Position numbers and translations under genes: made by a program | From: Nocardioides sp. BGMRC 2183 | GTDB taxonomy: Bacteria; Actinomycetota; Actinomycetes; Propionibacteriales; Nocardioidaceae | DNA: 64,000 nt | Direction of reading: 5' to 3' | NCBI GenBank assembly: GCA_008123405.1 | Contig: VSSA01000004.1 | Location: forward strand, 62,001 to 126,000 | Notes under the pieces: model-generated | The model's input: only the letters and a program-made list of their open reading frames with translations | Database searches by the model: none | Told to the model about the DNA's origin: nothing | Shown here: positions 27,372 through 35,566 of the stretch, one piece after another | Layout: each line of letters opens with the position of its first letter | How positions within the stretch are numbered: the first letter of the stretch is position 1

Positions 27372-28471
27372 GGTCCACCGCATTGCTGCGCAAGATCGCA
27401 CAGGTCGTCGTCGCCCCGCTGATCGCGTTGGCGATCGCGCTGCTGGTGACCAGCCTGGTCGTGGTGCTGGCCGGCAACTCGGTCAGCGTCTTCTTCGACG
27501 TGATGCTGACCCCGCCCTCGCAGCGGATCTGGGTCAACATCATCAACCAGACCGCGATGCTCTTCCTCGCCGGCATGGCTGCCGCGATCGCGTTCCGGAT
27601 GAACCTGTTCAACATCGGCATCGAGGGGCAGTACACGCTGGCGTCGTACTCGGGTGCCCTGGTCGCCGGGATGGCGCTCTTCCCCGGCACGTTGAACATC
27701 CTGGCCGCACTCGTCGTCGCGATGGCGGTCGGCGCGGCCTGGGCCGCGATCGCGGGCGTGCTGAAGGTGACCCGCGGGGTGAGCGAGGTGATCTCCACGA
27801 TCATGCTCAACTCGATCGCGATCACCCTGGTCGGCTGGCTGCTCAACACCTACGGGGACCAGTACGGCCAGGGGCGTCGTACCACTCCGATCCCGGAGTC
27901 CAGCCAGCTGCTCGGGCTCGGCTTCGGCTTCTTCGACACCAGCACCGGGGGCGTCTTCGCGCTCGCCAGCCTGGCCGTGATCGTGGGTGTCGGCTTCGCC
28001 CTGGTGATCAACCGGAGCAGGTTCGGCTTCGATCTGCGCGCGACCGGCGGCAACGAGGCCGCGGCCATCGCCTCGGGTGTCCGGGTGAAGAAGATGATCG
28101 TGATCTCGATGCTGCTCTCCGGCGGGGTCGCCGGTCTGATCTGGATGCCGGACCTCTTCGGCGGTGCGGACTACTACGGCACGCCGTTCCAGTCCGGCCT
28201 CGGCTTCACCGGCCTCGCGGTCGCGCTGCTCGGACGCAACCGTCCGCTCGGTGTCGCCTTCGGTGCCCTGCTCTTCGCCTGGCTCAGCGTGCAAGCCAAC
28301 CCGCTCGGCCTGAAGGCGGACATCTCGCCCTCCGTCGTCCAGATCACCCAGGGAGTGGTGGTACTCGTCGTGGTCGTCGTCTACGAGGTGGTACGACGGT
28401 GGGGCGCCGCCGCGGAACAGCGAGCCCTGCGCTCGACGCTCGAGACCGCTCCGGCAGGAGGTCAGGCATGA
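27368..28471 (+). CDS. ABC transporter permease (nucleoside uptake), first subunit
   Basis: A 367-residue integral membrane protein with 8-10 helices, of the BPD_transp_2 family. The conserved cytoplasmic segment FNIGIEGQYTLASY (about residues 80-93) and the coupling region GGNEAAAIASGVRVKKMI are typical for the NupB-like subunit. GTG 27368 overlaps the ATPase stop, and the end overlaps the next permease ATG, so the three transporter genes are translationally coupled. Confidence 0.92.
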   Translation: MRSTALLRKIAQVVVAPLIALAIALLVTSLVVVLAGNSVSVFFDVMLTPPSQRIWVNIINQTAMLFLAGMAAAIAFRMNLFNIGIEGQYTLASYSGALVAGMALFPGTLNILAALVVAMAVGAAWAAIAGVLKVTRGVSEVISTIMLNSIAITLVGWLLNTYGDQYGQGRRTTPIPESSQLLGLGFGFFDTSTGGVFALASLAVIVGVGFALVINRSRFGFDLRATGGNEAAAIASGVRVKKMIVISMLLSGGVAGLIWMPDLFGGADYYGTPFQSGLGFTGLAVALLGRNRPLGVAFGALLFAWLSVQANPLGLKADISPSVVQITQGVVVLVVVVVYEVVRRWGAAAEQRALRSTLETAPAGGQA

Positions 28472-29760
28472 GCACGATGCTGCGCACCCCCAGCGAGCCC
28501 GACATCGGGCGCCCCGGGATGAGCCGTGGCTCGCGCCTGCTGCTCCTCGGCATCTCGGTGCTTGTCTCGGTCGCAGCCGTCCGGGTCCTCACCGGCGCGA
28601 ACGAGATCGACTCTCCCGGCAGCCTGCGCGCCGCGCTGGTCGCCACCTGTCCGATCCTGCTGGCCGCACTCGGTGGCCTGTGGAGCGAGCGCGCCGGTGT
28701 GGTCAACATCGGCCTCGAGGGCCAGATGCTCTTCGGCACCTGGGGCGCGGCGTTCTTCACCTACTACTACGACCCCTACATCGGGCTGCTCGGTGCGGTG
28801 GTGTGCGGTGTCTTCGGTGGCCTGATCCACGCCGTCGCCACAGTGACCTTCGGTGTCGACCACATCGTCTCCGGTGTCGCGCTGAACCTGATCGCGCTCG
28901 GCGCGACCACCTTCCTCGCCGAGGCGTTCTTCGCCGACCTCGACTCCGATGCCGGCAAGGGCGGCGCCCAGCAGCTCACCGGCCTCGCCAAACCGGCGTC
29001 GATCACCATCCCCGGCATCTCGGATGCGGCCAACGAGATCGCGGACAAGCACTGGTTCGTGATCTCCGACATCGCGAGCGTGGTAGCGGTGTTGACCACG
29101 CGGATCTCGGTGGTGACGATCCTGGTCTTCATCCTGCTGGTCGTGACCGCGCTGGTGCTCTGGCGCACTCGGTTCGGCCTCCGGCTGCGTTCCTGCGGTG
29201 AGAACCCGCAGGCCGCCGAGAGCGTCGGCGTCGCGGTGATGCGGCACAAGTACATCGCGGTGCTGATCTCCGGTGGCCTGGCCGGCCTCGGCGGCGGCTA
29301 CCTGGCGCTGGTCTCCTCGCCCGGCTTCCACACCAACCAGACCAACGGCCGCGGCTACATCGGCCTGGCCGCGATGATCTTCGGCAACTGGCGTCCCGGG
29401 GGGATCCTGGTCGGCTCGGGGATGTTCGGCTACACCGACAGTCTGCGACTGCGCGACCCCGGCACCATCCACGCGTTGCTGCTGCTGGTCTCCTTCTGGC
29501 TCCTGGTCTTCGCGGTCTGGCGGATCGTGGTGGCCAACCGCACCGCGCACGCTGCGCGGGGCGACCGGGCGACCATCGTGGCGCTGGCCATCGGCTCGGC
29601 CGCCTTCTTCGCATGGTGGGCACTGACCGACTCGGTGCCGCGCGACTTCACCAGCATGACGCCGTACGTCGCCACCTTGTTCGTCCTCGCCTTCGCATCC
29701 CAACGACTACGCATGCCGGCGGCCGACGGACAGATCTATCGGAAGGGGAGTGCCGGGTGA
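28468..29760 (+). CDS. ABC transporter permease (nucleoside uptake), second subunit
   Basis: A 430-residue permease of the same family, NupC-like. It has about ten helices, the segment VVNIGLEGQMLFGTWGAAF and the coupling loop SCGENPQAAESVGVAVMRHKY. Compared with the usual 310-330 residues it is longer, with a 25-residue N-terminal extension, a longer extracellular loop (about residues 155-185) and two extra C-terminal helices. Such long forms are common in actinobacteria. It overlaps cdd by four bases. Confidence 0.92.
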   Translation: MSTMLRTPSEPDIGRPGMSRGSRLLLLGISVLVSVAAVRVLTGANEIDSPGSLRAALVATCPILLAALGGLWSERAGVVNIGLEGQMLFGTWGAAFFTYYYDPYIGLLGAVVCGVFGGLIHAVATVTFGVDHIVSGVALNLIALGATTFLAEAFFADLDSDAGKGGAQQLTGLAKPASITIPGISDAANEIADKHWFVISDIASVVAVLTTRISVVTILVFILLVVTALVLWRTRFGLRLRSCGENPQAAESVGVAVMRHKYIAVLISGGLAGLGGGYLALVSSPGFHTNQTNGRGYIGLAAMIFGNWRPGGILVGSGMFGYTDSLRLRDPGTIHALLLLVSFWLLVFAVWRIVVANRTAHAARGDRATIVALAIGSAAFFAWWALTDSVPRDFTSMTPYVATLFVLAFASQRLRMPAADGQIYRKGSAG

Positions 29761-30164
29761 GAGGGGAGAGCTCTGTCTCGGACCCGGACTGGGACGCACT
29801 GCGGGCGGTGGCCGTGGAGGCAGCCGGCCACGCGTATGCGCCGTACTCCTCCTTCCGGGTGGGCGCGGCTGCCTTGGTCGAGGACGGCCGGGTGGTTTCG
29901 GGGTGCAATGTGGAGAACGCCGCCTACGGCGTGGCACTGTGCGCCGAGTGCGGCCTGGTCAGCGAACTGCACCGGACCGGCGGCGGGCGGCTGACCCACT
30001 TCGTCTGCGTCGACGGCTCCGGCGACCTGCTGATGCCGTGCGGGCGGTGCCGCCAATTGCTGTGGGAGAACGGGGGACCGGCCCTGGTCCTGTGGACCCG
30101 TGCAGGACTCCGGACGATGGAGGAGGTGCTGCCCGATGCCTTCGGTGCCGACGACCTCGCTTGA
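29757..30164 (+). CDS. cdd: Cytidine deaminase
   Basis: A 135-residue zinc enzyme converting cytidine and deoxycytidine to uridine and deoxyuridine. The zinc and catalytic motifs are CNVENAAYGVALCAECG (Cys and catalytic Glu) and PCGRCRQ. Length fits the tetrameric short type. The GTG at 29757 overlaps the permease stop and places the enzyme directly after nucleoside import. The last 29 bp overlap the start of the P450 gene. Confidence 0.95.
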   Translation: MRGESSVSDPDWDALRAVAVEAAGHAYAPYSSFRVGAAALVEDGRVVSGCNVENAAYGVALCAECGLVSELHRTGGGRLTHFVCVDGSGDLLMPCGRCRQLLWENGGPALVLWTRAGLRTMEEVLPDAFGADDLA

Positions 30165-31293
30165 CCTCGGCGATCCCGACCTGGTCGCCGATCCCTATCC
30201 GTACTTCGCCCAGGAGCGGGCCCGCCACCGTGTCGCCTGGCACGAGGGCATGCAGATGTGGTTGGCGTTCGACCACGCCTCGGTCAGCGCCGTCCAACGC
30301 GACCGGCGCCTCGGACGGATCTGGAAGGACAAGGAGCCGACCGACTACCTCGAGCCGTTCAACCTGCTGCACCGCAACCAGATGATGGAGAACGAGCCGC
30401 CGGCGCACACCCGCCTGCGCCGCCCGGTGGCCCGCGCGTTCGCGCGCGGTCACGTGGAGCGGCTGCGCCCCCGGGTGCGACAGCTCGCCGAGCAGTTGCT
30501 CGACGAGACGGACCCGGCCGGGTTCGACGTGATCGGGGGCTACGCCGAGCCGCTACCGGTGCTGGTGATCGCCGAGCTGCTCGGCGTGCCGTTCGAGCAC
30601 GCCGATGACCTGCGGACCTGGTCCCAGGCGATCGTGCGGATGTATGAGCCGGCGCCGACCAGCGAGGTCGTCGACGCCGCGGTGGCCGCAGCCGTTGACT
30701 TCGCGGCCCTGGTGCGGGAGCTGGCCGATGAGCGTCGGGTTCGCCCTGCCGACGACCTGATCACCGACCTGGTCGGCACCGAGCTGTCCGGGGACGAGGT
30801 GGTCGCGGCCGCCGTACTGCTGCTCAATGCCGGTCACGAGGCCTCGGTCAACGTCTTCGGCAACGGGCTGGTCGCCATGCTCGAGCGCGGGTTGCGACCG
30901 GCCGACGACGTGCCTGCCACCGTGGAGGAGATGCTCCGCTTCGACTCGGCCCTGCAGCTCTTCGAGCGCACCGCGGTCGAGCCGGTCGAGGTCGGCGGGA
31001 TCACCGTCGAGGCCGGCGAGAAGATCGCCGTGCTCCTCGGCTCCGCCAACCGCGACCCGGAGGTGTTCGACGAGCCCGAGGTCTTCGATCCTGCCCGCAG
31101 CAACAACCCGCACCTGGCGTTCGGCGTCGGCGTGCACTTCTGCCTCGGCGCGCCGTTGGCCCGGATGGAGCTCGCCGAGTCACTCCCGGCCCTCTTCGAG
31201 CGCTTCGGCGACCTGCGGCTCGACGGCACCCCCGAGTCCCGGGGCACCTTCACCCTGCGCGGCTACCACCGGGTGCCGGTGGCCGTCGCGTGA
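30136..31293 (+). CDS. Cytochrome P450 inside the nucleoside operon
   Basis: A 385-residue soluble bacterial P450. The heme-ligand motif is FGVGVHFCLG (Cys336), the ExxR motif is in EEMLRF, and PPAHTRLRRPVARAF is the family C-helix region. In the I helix the oxygen-activating motif reads AGHEAS instead of the usual A-G-x-E/D-T, so the conserved Thr is replaced by Ala with a Ser next to it. AGGAGG at 30121-30126 sets ATG 30136, inside the 3' end of cdd. Its substrate is unknown; position between cdd and deoA suggests co-expression with nucleoside salvage, but not that it acts on nucleosides. Confidence 0.9.
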   Translation: MPSVPTTSLDLGDPDLVADPYPYFAQERARHRVAWHEGMQMWLAFDHASVSAVQRDRRLGRIWKDKEPTDYLEPFNLLHRNQMMENEPPAHTRLRRPVARAFARGHVERLRPRVRQLAEQLLDETDPAGFDVIGGYAEPLPVLVIAELLGVPFEHADDLRTWSQAIVRMYEPAPTSEVVDAAVAAAVDFAALVRELADERRVRPADDLITDLVGTELSGDEVVAAAVLLLNAGHEASVNVFGNGLVAMLERGLRPADDVPATVEEMLRFDSALQLFERTAVEPVEVGGITVEAGEKIAVLLGSANRDPEVFDEPEVFDPARSNNPHLAFGVGVHFCLGAPLARMELAESLPALFERFGDLRLDGTPESRGTFTLRGYHRVPVAVA

Positions 31294-31332
31294 CCATCCA
31301 CCACCCGCCCCGGCCGACCTGAGGAGGACGCC

Positions 31333-32625
31333 TTGTCCGAGCATGCCCACGACGCCGTCGAGGTGATCACCACCAAGCGGGACGGTGCATCGCTGAGCGA
31401 GAGCCAGATCGACTGGGTGGTGGACGCCTACACCCGTGGTGCGGTAGCCGACGAGCAGATGGCGGCGTTGGCGATGGCGATCCTGCTCAACGGCATGGAA
31501 CGACGCGAGATCTCCGACTGGACCGCGGCGATGATCGCCTCGGGCGAGCGGATGGACTTCTCGATGCTCACCCGGCCGACCGCGGACAAGCACTCCACCG
31601 GCGGCGTCGGGGACAAGATCACGCTGCCGCTGGCTCCGCTGGTGGCGGCGTGCGGGGTCGCCGTACCGCAGCTGTCAGGGCGGGGTCTGGGCCACACCGG
31701 GGGCACCTTGGACAAGCTGGAGTCGATCCCCGGATGGCGGGCCGATCTGACGAACGCGGCGATGCTGGCGCAGCTCGAGGACGTCGGTGCGGTGATCTGT
31801 GCTGCCGGCGACGGATTGGCTCCCGCCGACAAGAAGCTCTACGCACTGCGCGACGTGACCGGCACCGTCGAGGCGGTCCCGCTGATCGCCTCCTCGATCA
31901 TGAGCAAGAAGATCGCCGAGGGCACCGGCGCCCTGGTGCTCGACGTGAAGGTCGGCGCGGGCGCCTTCATGAAGGACGTCGACCGCGCCCGCGAGCTCGC
32001 CGAGGTGATGGTCGCCCTCGGCACCGATGCCGGCGTGCGCACGGTCGCGCTGCTCACCGACATGGAAACCCCGCTCGGCCGCACCGCCGGCAACGCGATC
32101 GAGGTCGCCGAGTCCGTCGAGGTGCTCGGCGGTGGCGGACCGGCCGACGTGGTCGAGCTGACCCTGGCGCTGGCGCGGGAGATGCTGACCGCTGCCGGTG
32201 CCACCGACGTCGACCCGGCCGACAAGCTCGCCGACGGGTCGGCGATGGACGTGTGGCGGCGGATGATCGCCGCGCAGGGCGGAGACCCCGACGCCGAGCT
32301 CCCGGTCGCCCGGGAGTCGCACGTGGTGACCGCGGAGGCCGCCGGGGTGCTGACCAGGCTCGACGCGATGGCGGTGGGGATGGCGGCCTGGCGCCTCGGC
32401 GCCGGGCGGGCCCGCAAGGAGGACCCCGTCCAGGCCGGGGCGGGCGTGCGCTGGCACGTCCGGCCGGGGGAGGCGGTCGCCGCCGGCGACCCGCTGTTCA
32501 CCCTGCTCACCGACACTCCAGAACGCTTCGACCGGGCGTTGGCCGCCCTCGACGGCGGCTACGAGATCGCCGCCCCCGGGTCGTCGTACGATCCCCGACC
32601 CCTGGTCCTCGACCGGATCGGCTGA
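31333..32625 (+). CDS. deoA: Thymidine (pyrimidine-nucleoside) phosphorylase
   Basis: A 430-residue enzyme that phosphorolyses thymidine and deoxyuridine to base plus deoxyribose-1-phosphate. The signature SGRGLGHTGGTLDKLE is at about residues 112-128, DKHSTGGVGDK forms the phosphate site, and the C-terminal alpha/beta domain is complete. TTG 31333 is set by GAGGAGG 6 nt upstream. It ends the transporter-cdd-P450-deoA run at a 22-bp repeat array. Its product is channelled to the mutase and DeoC encoded at 37.9-40.8 kb. Confidence 0.95.
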   Translation: MSEHAHDAVEVITTKRDGASLSESQIDWVVDAYTRGAVADEQMAALAMAILLNGMERREISDWTAAMIASGERMDFSMLTRPTADKHSTGGVGDKITLPLAPLVAACGVAVPQLSGRGLGHTGGTLDKLESIPGWRADLTNAAMLAQLEDVGAVICAAGDGLAPADKKLYALRDVTGTVEAVPLIASSIMSKKIAEGTGALVLDVKVGAGAFMKDVDRARELAEVMVALGTDAGVRTVALLTDMETPLGRTAGNAIEVAESVEVLGGGGPADVVELTLALAREMLTAAGATDVDPADKLADGSAMDVWRRMIAAQGGDPDAELPVARESHVVTAEAAGVLTRLDAMAVGMAAWRLGAGRARKEDPVQAGAGVRWHVRPGEAVAAGDPLFTLLTDTPERFDRALAALDGGYEIAAPGSSYDPRPLVLDRIG

Positions 32626-32627
32626 CG

Positions 32628-32715
32628 GTCGAGTCCCCAGTTCGGGCCCGTTGAGTTGGCAGTTTGGGCCCGTTGAGTTGGCAGTTTGGGCCCGTTGAGT
32701 TGGCAGTTTGGGATC
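32628..32715. repeat. Four 22-bp direct repeats between convergent deoA and the MaoC gene
   Basis: Units at 32628-32649, 32650-32671, 32672-32693 and 32694-32715. The two middle copies are identical, starting GTTGAGTTGG and ending GTTTGGGCCC. The first and last diverge at one end. The unit matches those at 5644-5810. All run in one orientation here, so no long hairpin can form; each GGGCCC is itself palindromic. The array starts within 3 bp of the deoA stop. Confidence 0.85.
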
Positions 32716-32763
32716 CGTCGTGACGGCGACCACGCCTGTGGTGCCCCCGAGCTGAAGCCGACG

Positions 32764-33216
32764 TCAGGGCAGCAGCAGGACGACCGTCTCGGCGACGCAG
32801 GCGGGCTTCTCCTCGCCGTCGATCTCGATGGTGTGCTGCACGGTGAGCTGTTTCCCTGCCGGGATGTCGGTGACGGTGGCGATCTTCACGTGCACCCGAA
32901 TCCGCGAACCCACCCGCACCGGATTCGGGAAGCGGACCTTGTTGACGCCGTAGTTCAGCTTCGCGCCCGGCGTCTGCAGTGTGAAGACCTGGCTGCCGAG
33001 CCAGGGGACCAAGGAGAGGGTCAGGTAGCCGTGCGCGATCGTGCCGCCGAACGGACCTTCCTTGGCGCGCTCGACGTCGACATGGATCCACTGGTGGTCC
33101 CCGGTCGCGTCGGCGAACTGGTTCACCCGTCGCTGGTCGATCGTCACCCACTCGCTGGAGCCGAGGTCCTCGCCGGCTGCCTGCTCGAGCTCCTCGAACG
33201 TCGTGAAAACCTTCAT
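32764..33216 (-). CDS. MaoC-family (R)-specific enoyl-CoA hydratase-like protein
   Basis: A 150-residue single hot-dog domain protein. The hydratase motif with the catalytic Asp/His pair is [11 protein letters not shown], followed by the AHGYLTLSL helix. Such proteins hydrate trans-2-enoyl-CoA to (R)-3-hydroxyacyl-CoA. ATG 33216 is preferred to GTG 33222 because AAGGAG stands 5 nt before it. The gene is single, minus strand, convergent with deoA and divergent from add, so it looks unrelated to the nucleoside genes. Confidence 0.9.
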   Translation of the reverse strand: MKVFTTFEELEQAAGEDLGSSEWVTIDQRRVNQFADATGDHQWIHVDVERAKEGPFGGTIAHGYLTLSLVPWLGSQVFTLQTPGAKLNYGVNKVRFPNPVRVGSRIRVHVKIATVTDIPAGKQLTVQHTIEIDGEEKPACVAETVVLLLP

Positions 33217-33261
33217 CGCCACTCCTTCGTGTCACCTTCGCGGTGCTGGAACAATGACGCC

Positions 33262-34341
33262 ATGGAACCTACACCGACGCCGACGACCTCACTGCTGCGG
33301 TCCGCGCCGAAGGTCCTGCTGCACGACCACCTCGACGGCGGGTTGCGGCCGGCGACCATCGTCGAGCTGGCCGCGGACGCCGGTCACGCGCTGCCGGAGA
33401 CGGATCCAGCGGCGCTGGCGGACTGGTTCGCAGCGGCTGCGGACTCCGGATCCCTGGTCCGCTACCTGGAGACCTTCGCGCACACCGTCGGGGTGATGCA
33501 GACCGGCCCCGCGCTGACCCGGGTGGCGCGCGAGTGCGTGGAGGATCTGGCCGCCGACGGGGTGGTGTACGCCGAGATCCGCTATGCCCCCGAACTCCAC
33601 GTGGAGCGGGGGTTGACCCTGGACGAGGTCGTCGCCGCGGTCACCGAGGGATTCGCCGAGGGGATGGAGGCGAGCGGCGGGCGGATCGTCGTACGGGCGC
33701 TGATCACCGCGATGCGGCAGGCGGCTCGCTCCAAAGAGATCGCCGAGCTAGCCGTGGCTTGGCGCGACCGCGGGGTGGTCGGGTTCGACATCGCCGGTCC
33801 GGAGGCCGGGTATCCGCCGAGCAGGTTCCTCGACGCCTTCGATTTCGTACGTCGCAACAACGGCCACATCACGATCCACGCCGGTGAGGCGTTCGGGTTG
33901 CCCTCGATCTGGGAGGCGGTGCAGTGGTGTGGCGCGGACCGTCTGGGCCACGGGGTCCGGATCGTCGACGACATCGAGGTCGACGACTCCGGCACTGCGA
34001 GATTGGGCCGGTTGGCGTCGTACGTGCGTGACAAGCGGATCCCGTTGGAGATGTGCCCTTCCTCCAACGTGCAGACGGGGGCCGCGGCCTCGATCGCGGA
34101 TCATCCGATCAAGCTCCTCGCCGACCTGCGCTTCCGGGTCACCGTCAACACCGACAATCGGTTGATGAGCCGCACCTCGATGACCGAGGAGTTCCGGCTG
34201 CTGTGTGACGCGTTCGGTTACGGCCTGCGCCAGGTCGAGTGGTTCAGCGTGAACGCGATGAAGTCGGCGTTCCTGCCCTACGACGAGCGGCTGCGGCTGA
34301 TCATGGACGTGATCAAGCCTTGGTACGCCGACCACGCCTGA
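33262..34341 (+). CDS. add: Adenosine deaminase
   Basis: A 359-residue TIM-barrel zinc hydrolase that deaminates adenosine and deoxyadenosine to inosine. The N-terminal metal motif is [11 protein letters not shown] (HxH), the third His and catalytic Glu are in HAGEAFG, and the later stretch DRLGHGVRI and NTDNRLMS supply the remaining metal and substrate ligands. Here N-T-D-N replaces the typical NTD-D pattern, as in many actinobacterial homologues. The sequence AACAAT stands 6 nt before ATG 33262, consistent with a leaderless start. Confidence 0.95.
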   Translation: MEPTPTPTTSLLRSAPKVLLHDHLDGGLRPATIVELAADAGHALPETDPAALADWFAAAADSGSLVRYLETFAHTVGVMQTGPALTRVARECVEDLAADGVVYAEIRYAPELHVERGLTLDEVVAAVTEGFAEGMEASGGRIVVRALITAMRQAARSKEIAELAVAWRDRGVVGFDIAGPEAGYPPSRFLDAFDFVRRNNGHITIHAGEAFGLPSIWEAVQWCGADRLGHGVRIVDDIEVDDSGTARLGRLASYVRDKRIPLEMCPSSNVQTGAAASIADHPIKLLADLRFRVTVNTDNRLMSRTSMTEEFRLLCDAFGYGLRQVEWFSVNAMKSAFLPYDERLRLIMDVIKPWYADHA

Positions 34342-34353
34342 CGCCGACCCGGC

Positions 34354-34920
34354 TCAGAGCACGAACCAGAGGTGGTTCCAGCCAGCGACCCCGACCCGGT
34401 GCTGGCGCCAGCGTTGGGCGGCGACGGTGAGCAGCCGGCCAGAGGCGGGGTCGAAGACGCGGACGCCGAGGTCGTCCGCCACCGCCTCGACCGCCAGCAC
34501 GACGTGGCGGGGCATCCAACCGTTGCCGAGATAGAGCGCGACCGGGCGGGTGCGTAGGTGCTCCACCAGCACCTGATAGCCCTCGACCGGCCGGGGGCGG
34601 GCGTGGACCGTGGCGAGACGCTGGCCGCTGAGCACACCGAGCGCCGTCGCGATCGCCCACGGCGGGGTGCCGAGCTGCCGCGGCCACGGCACCTGGAACC
34701 GGTCGCGCGGGCTGTGGGTCGAGGTCAGGTGCCGGTGCTCGAGGCGGATCTCGGCGGTGGGGTCGGCGGGCCGCCAGCCGGGTCGCAGCAGCACCCGCGC
34801 CGCCACCACGGCAGCGGCGCCGCAGCTGACCCGGTCGGGCTGACGCAGGTCGGCAGGGTCGAGGTCAGCGGGCCACGGCACCGGCCAGGCCGGCCGCGTC
34901 GGGTCCTCAACGGACGGCAT
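34354..34920 (-). CDS. C39-like (papain-fold) protein, unknown function
   Basis: A 188-residue protein not recognised by name. It shows a plausible C39/transglutaminase-like triad: Gln27 and Cys33 in RQPDRVSCGAAA, His near residue 139 in WMPRHVVLAV, and Asp near 156 in VFDPASGR, with the His-Asp spacing of about 17 residues seen in C39 peptidases. There is no signal peptide, so it would be cytoplasmic. ATG 34920 lies inside the 3' end of the uridine-kinase-like gene (14-bp overlap), so the two are cotranscribed. Whether it is an active peptidase is open. Confidence 0.6.
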   Translation of the reverse strand: MPSVEDPTRPAWPVPWPADLDPADLRQPDRVSCGAAAVVAARVLLRPGWRPADPTAEIRLEHRHLTSTHSPRDRFQVPWPRQLGTPPWAIATALGVLSGQRLATVHARPRPVEGYQVLVEHLRTRPVALYLGNGWMPRHVVLAVEAVADDLGVRVFDPASGRLLTVAAQRWRQHRVGVAGWNHLWFVL

Positions 34921-35533
34921 CCGAGCCCTCCCACCGAGCGACGATCTGCTGGTAGGCCGCATCGCCGGTGGCGACCGTGCAGCCGGCCTCGACGGCTCGT
35001 GCGACGACACCCCGTTGCGCCCTGGCGAGCGCGAGCCCACGCCGCAGCAGGACCAGCGGCGGCTTCCGGTGCTCGCGAAGGTCCCGGTGGAGTCGGCGTC
35101 CGAAGGTGAGCGCCGCGTGCTGGGTGATGCAGTACGCCGCCTCCAGCATCCCGGCCTCGGCGCATCCGGCGACGACCTCGGGCGCGAAGATCCCCTCGGC
35201 ACAGAAGACCGGAGCTCCGCGTAGGTCCAACCGCCGGTCGCCGACGCGCCGGCTCTCGGAGATCGAATAGTCAGGGACCGGGGTGGACCCGGCGCGGCAC
35301 AGCTCGAGCAGCGCTGTCAGTGCGTCCTCGCGGCTCCACGAACCCGGATCGTCCCAGTCGACGAGCCCGGCATTGGCACCCTCGGAGATCAAGGGCAACC
35401 CGGGCTCGTCATGGTCCCGATAGAAGTCGTCCAGGCGGAGCGTCGGCCACCCGAAGCGCTGCTCGAGCCGCTCGGCCAGCCGGGACTTCCCGGCGCCGGA
35501 CGGGCCGGCGAGGACGATGACGCGAGCAGGCAC
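34907..35533 (-). CDS. Uridine kinase-like P-loop kinase
   Basis: A 208-residue P-loop NTPase. Walker A is GPSGAGKSRLAERL (residues 9-22), followed by LRLDDFYRDHDEPGLP, the substrate Asp region typical of uridine kinase and phosphoribulokinase relatives, and CAEGIFAPEV as a Walker-B-like strand. Phosphorylation of uridine or cytidine fits the surrounding nucleoside genes. The protein is close to the Udk size, but the C-terminal half is divergent, so substrate assignment is moderate. It overlaps the downstream C39-like gene. Confidence 0.75.
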   Translation of the reverse strand: MPARVIVLAGPSGAGKSRLAERLEQRFGWPTLRLDDFYRDHDEPGLPLISEGANAGLVDWDDPGSWSREDALTALLELCRAGSTPVPDYSISESRRVGDRRLDLRGAPVFCAEGIFAPEVVAGCAEAGMLEAAYCITQHAALTFGRRLHRDLREHRKPPLVLLRRGLALARAQRGVVARAVEAGCTVATGDAAYQQIVARWEGSDAVR

Positions 35534-35566
35534 CGGTCGAGTCTATGAGTCCGAGCTGCGTGTCGC

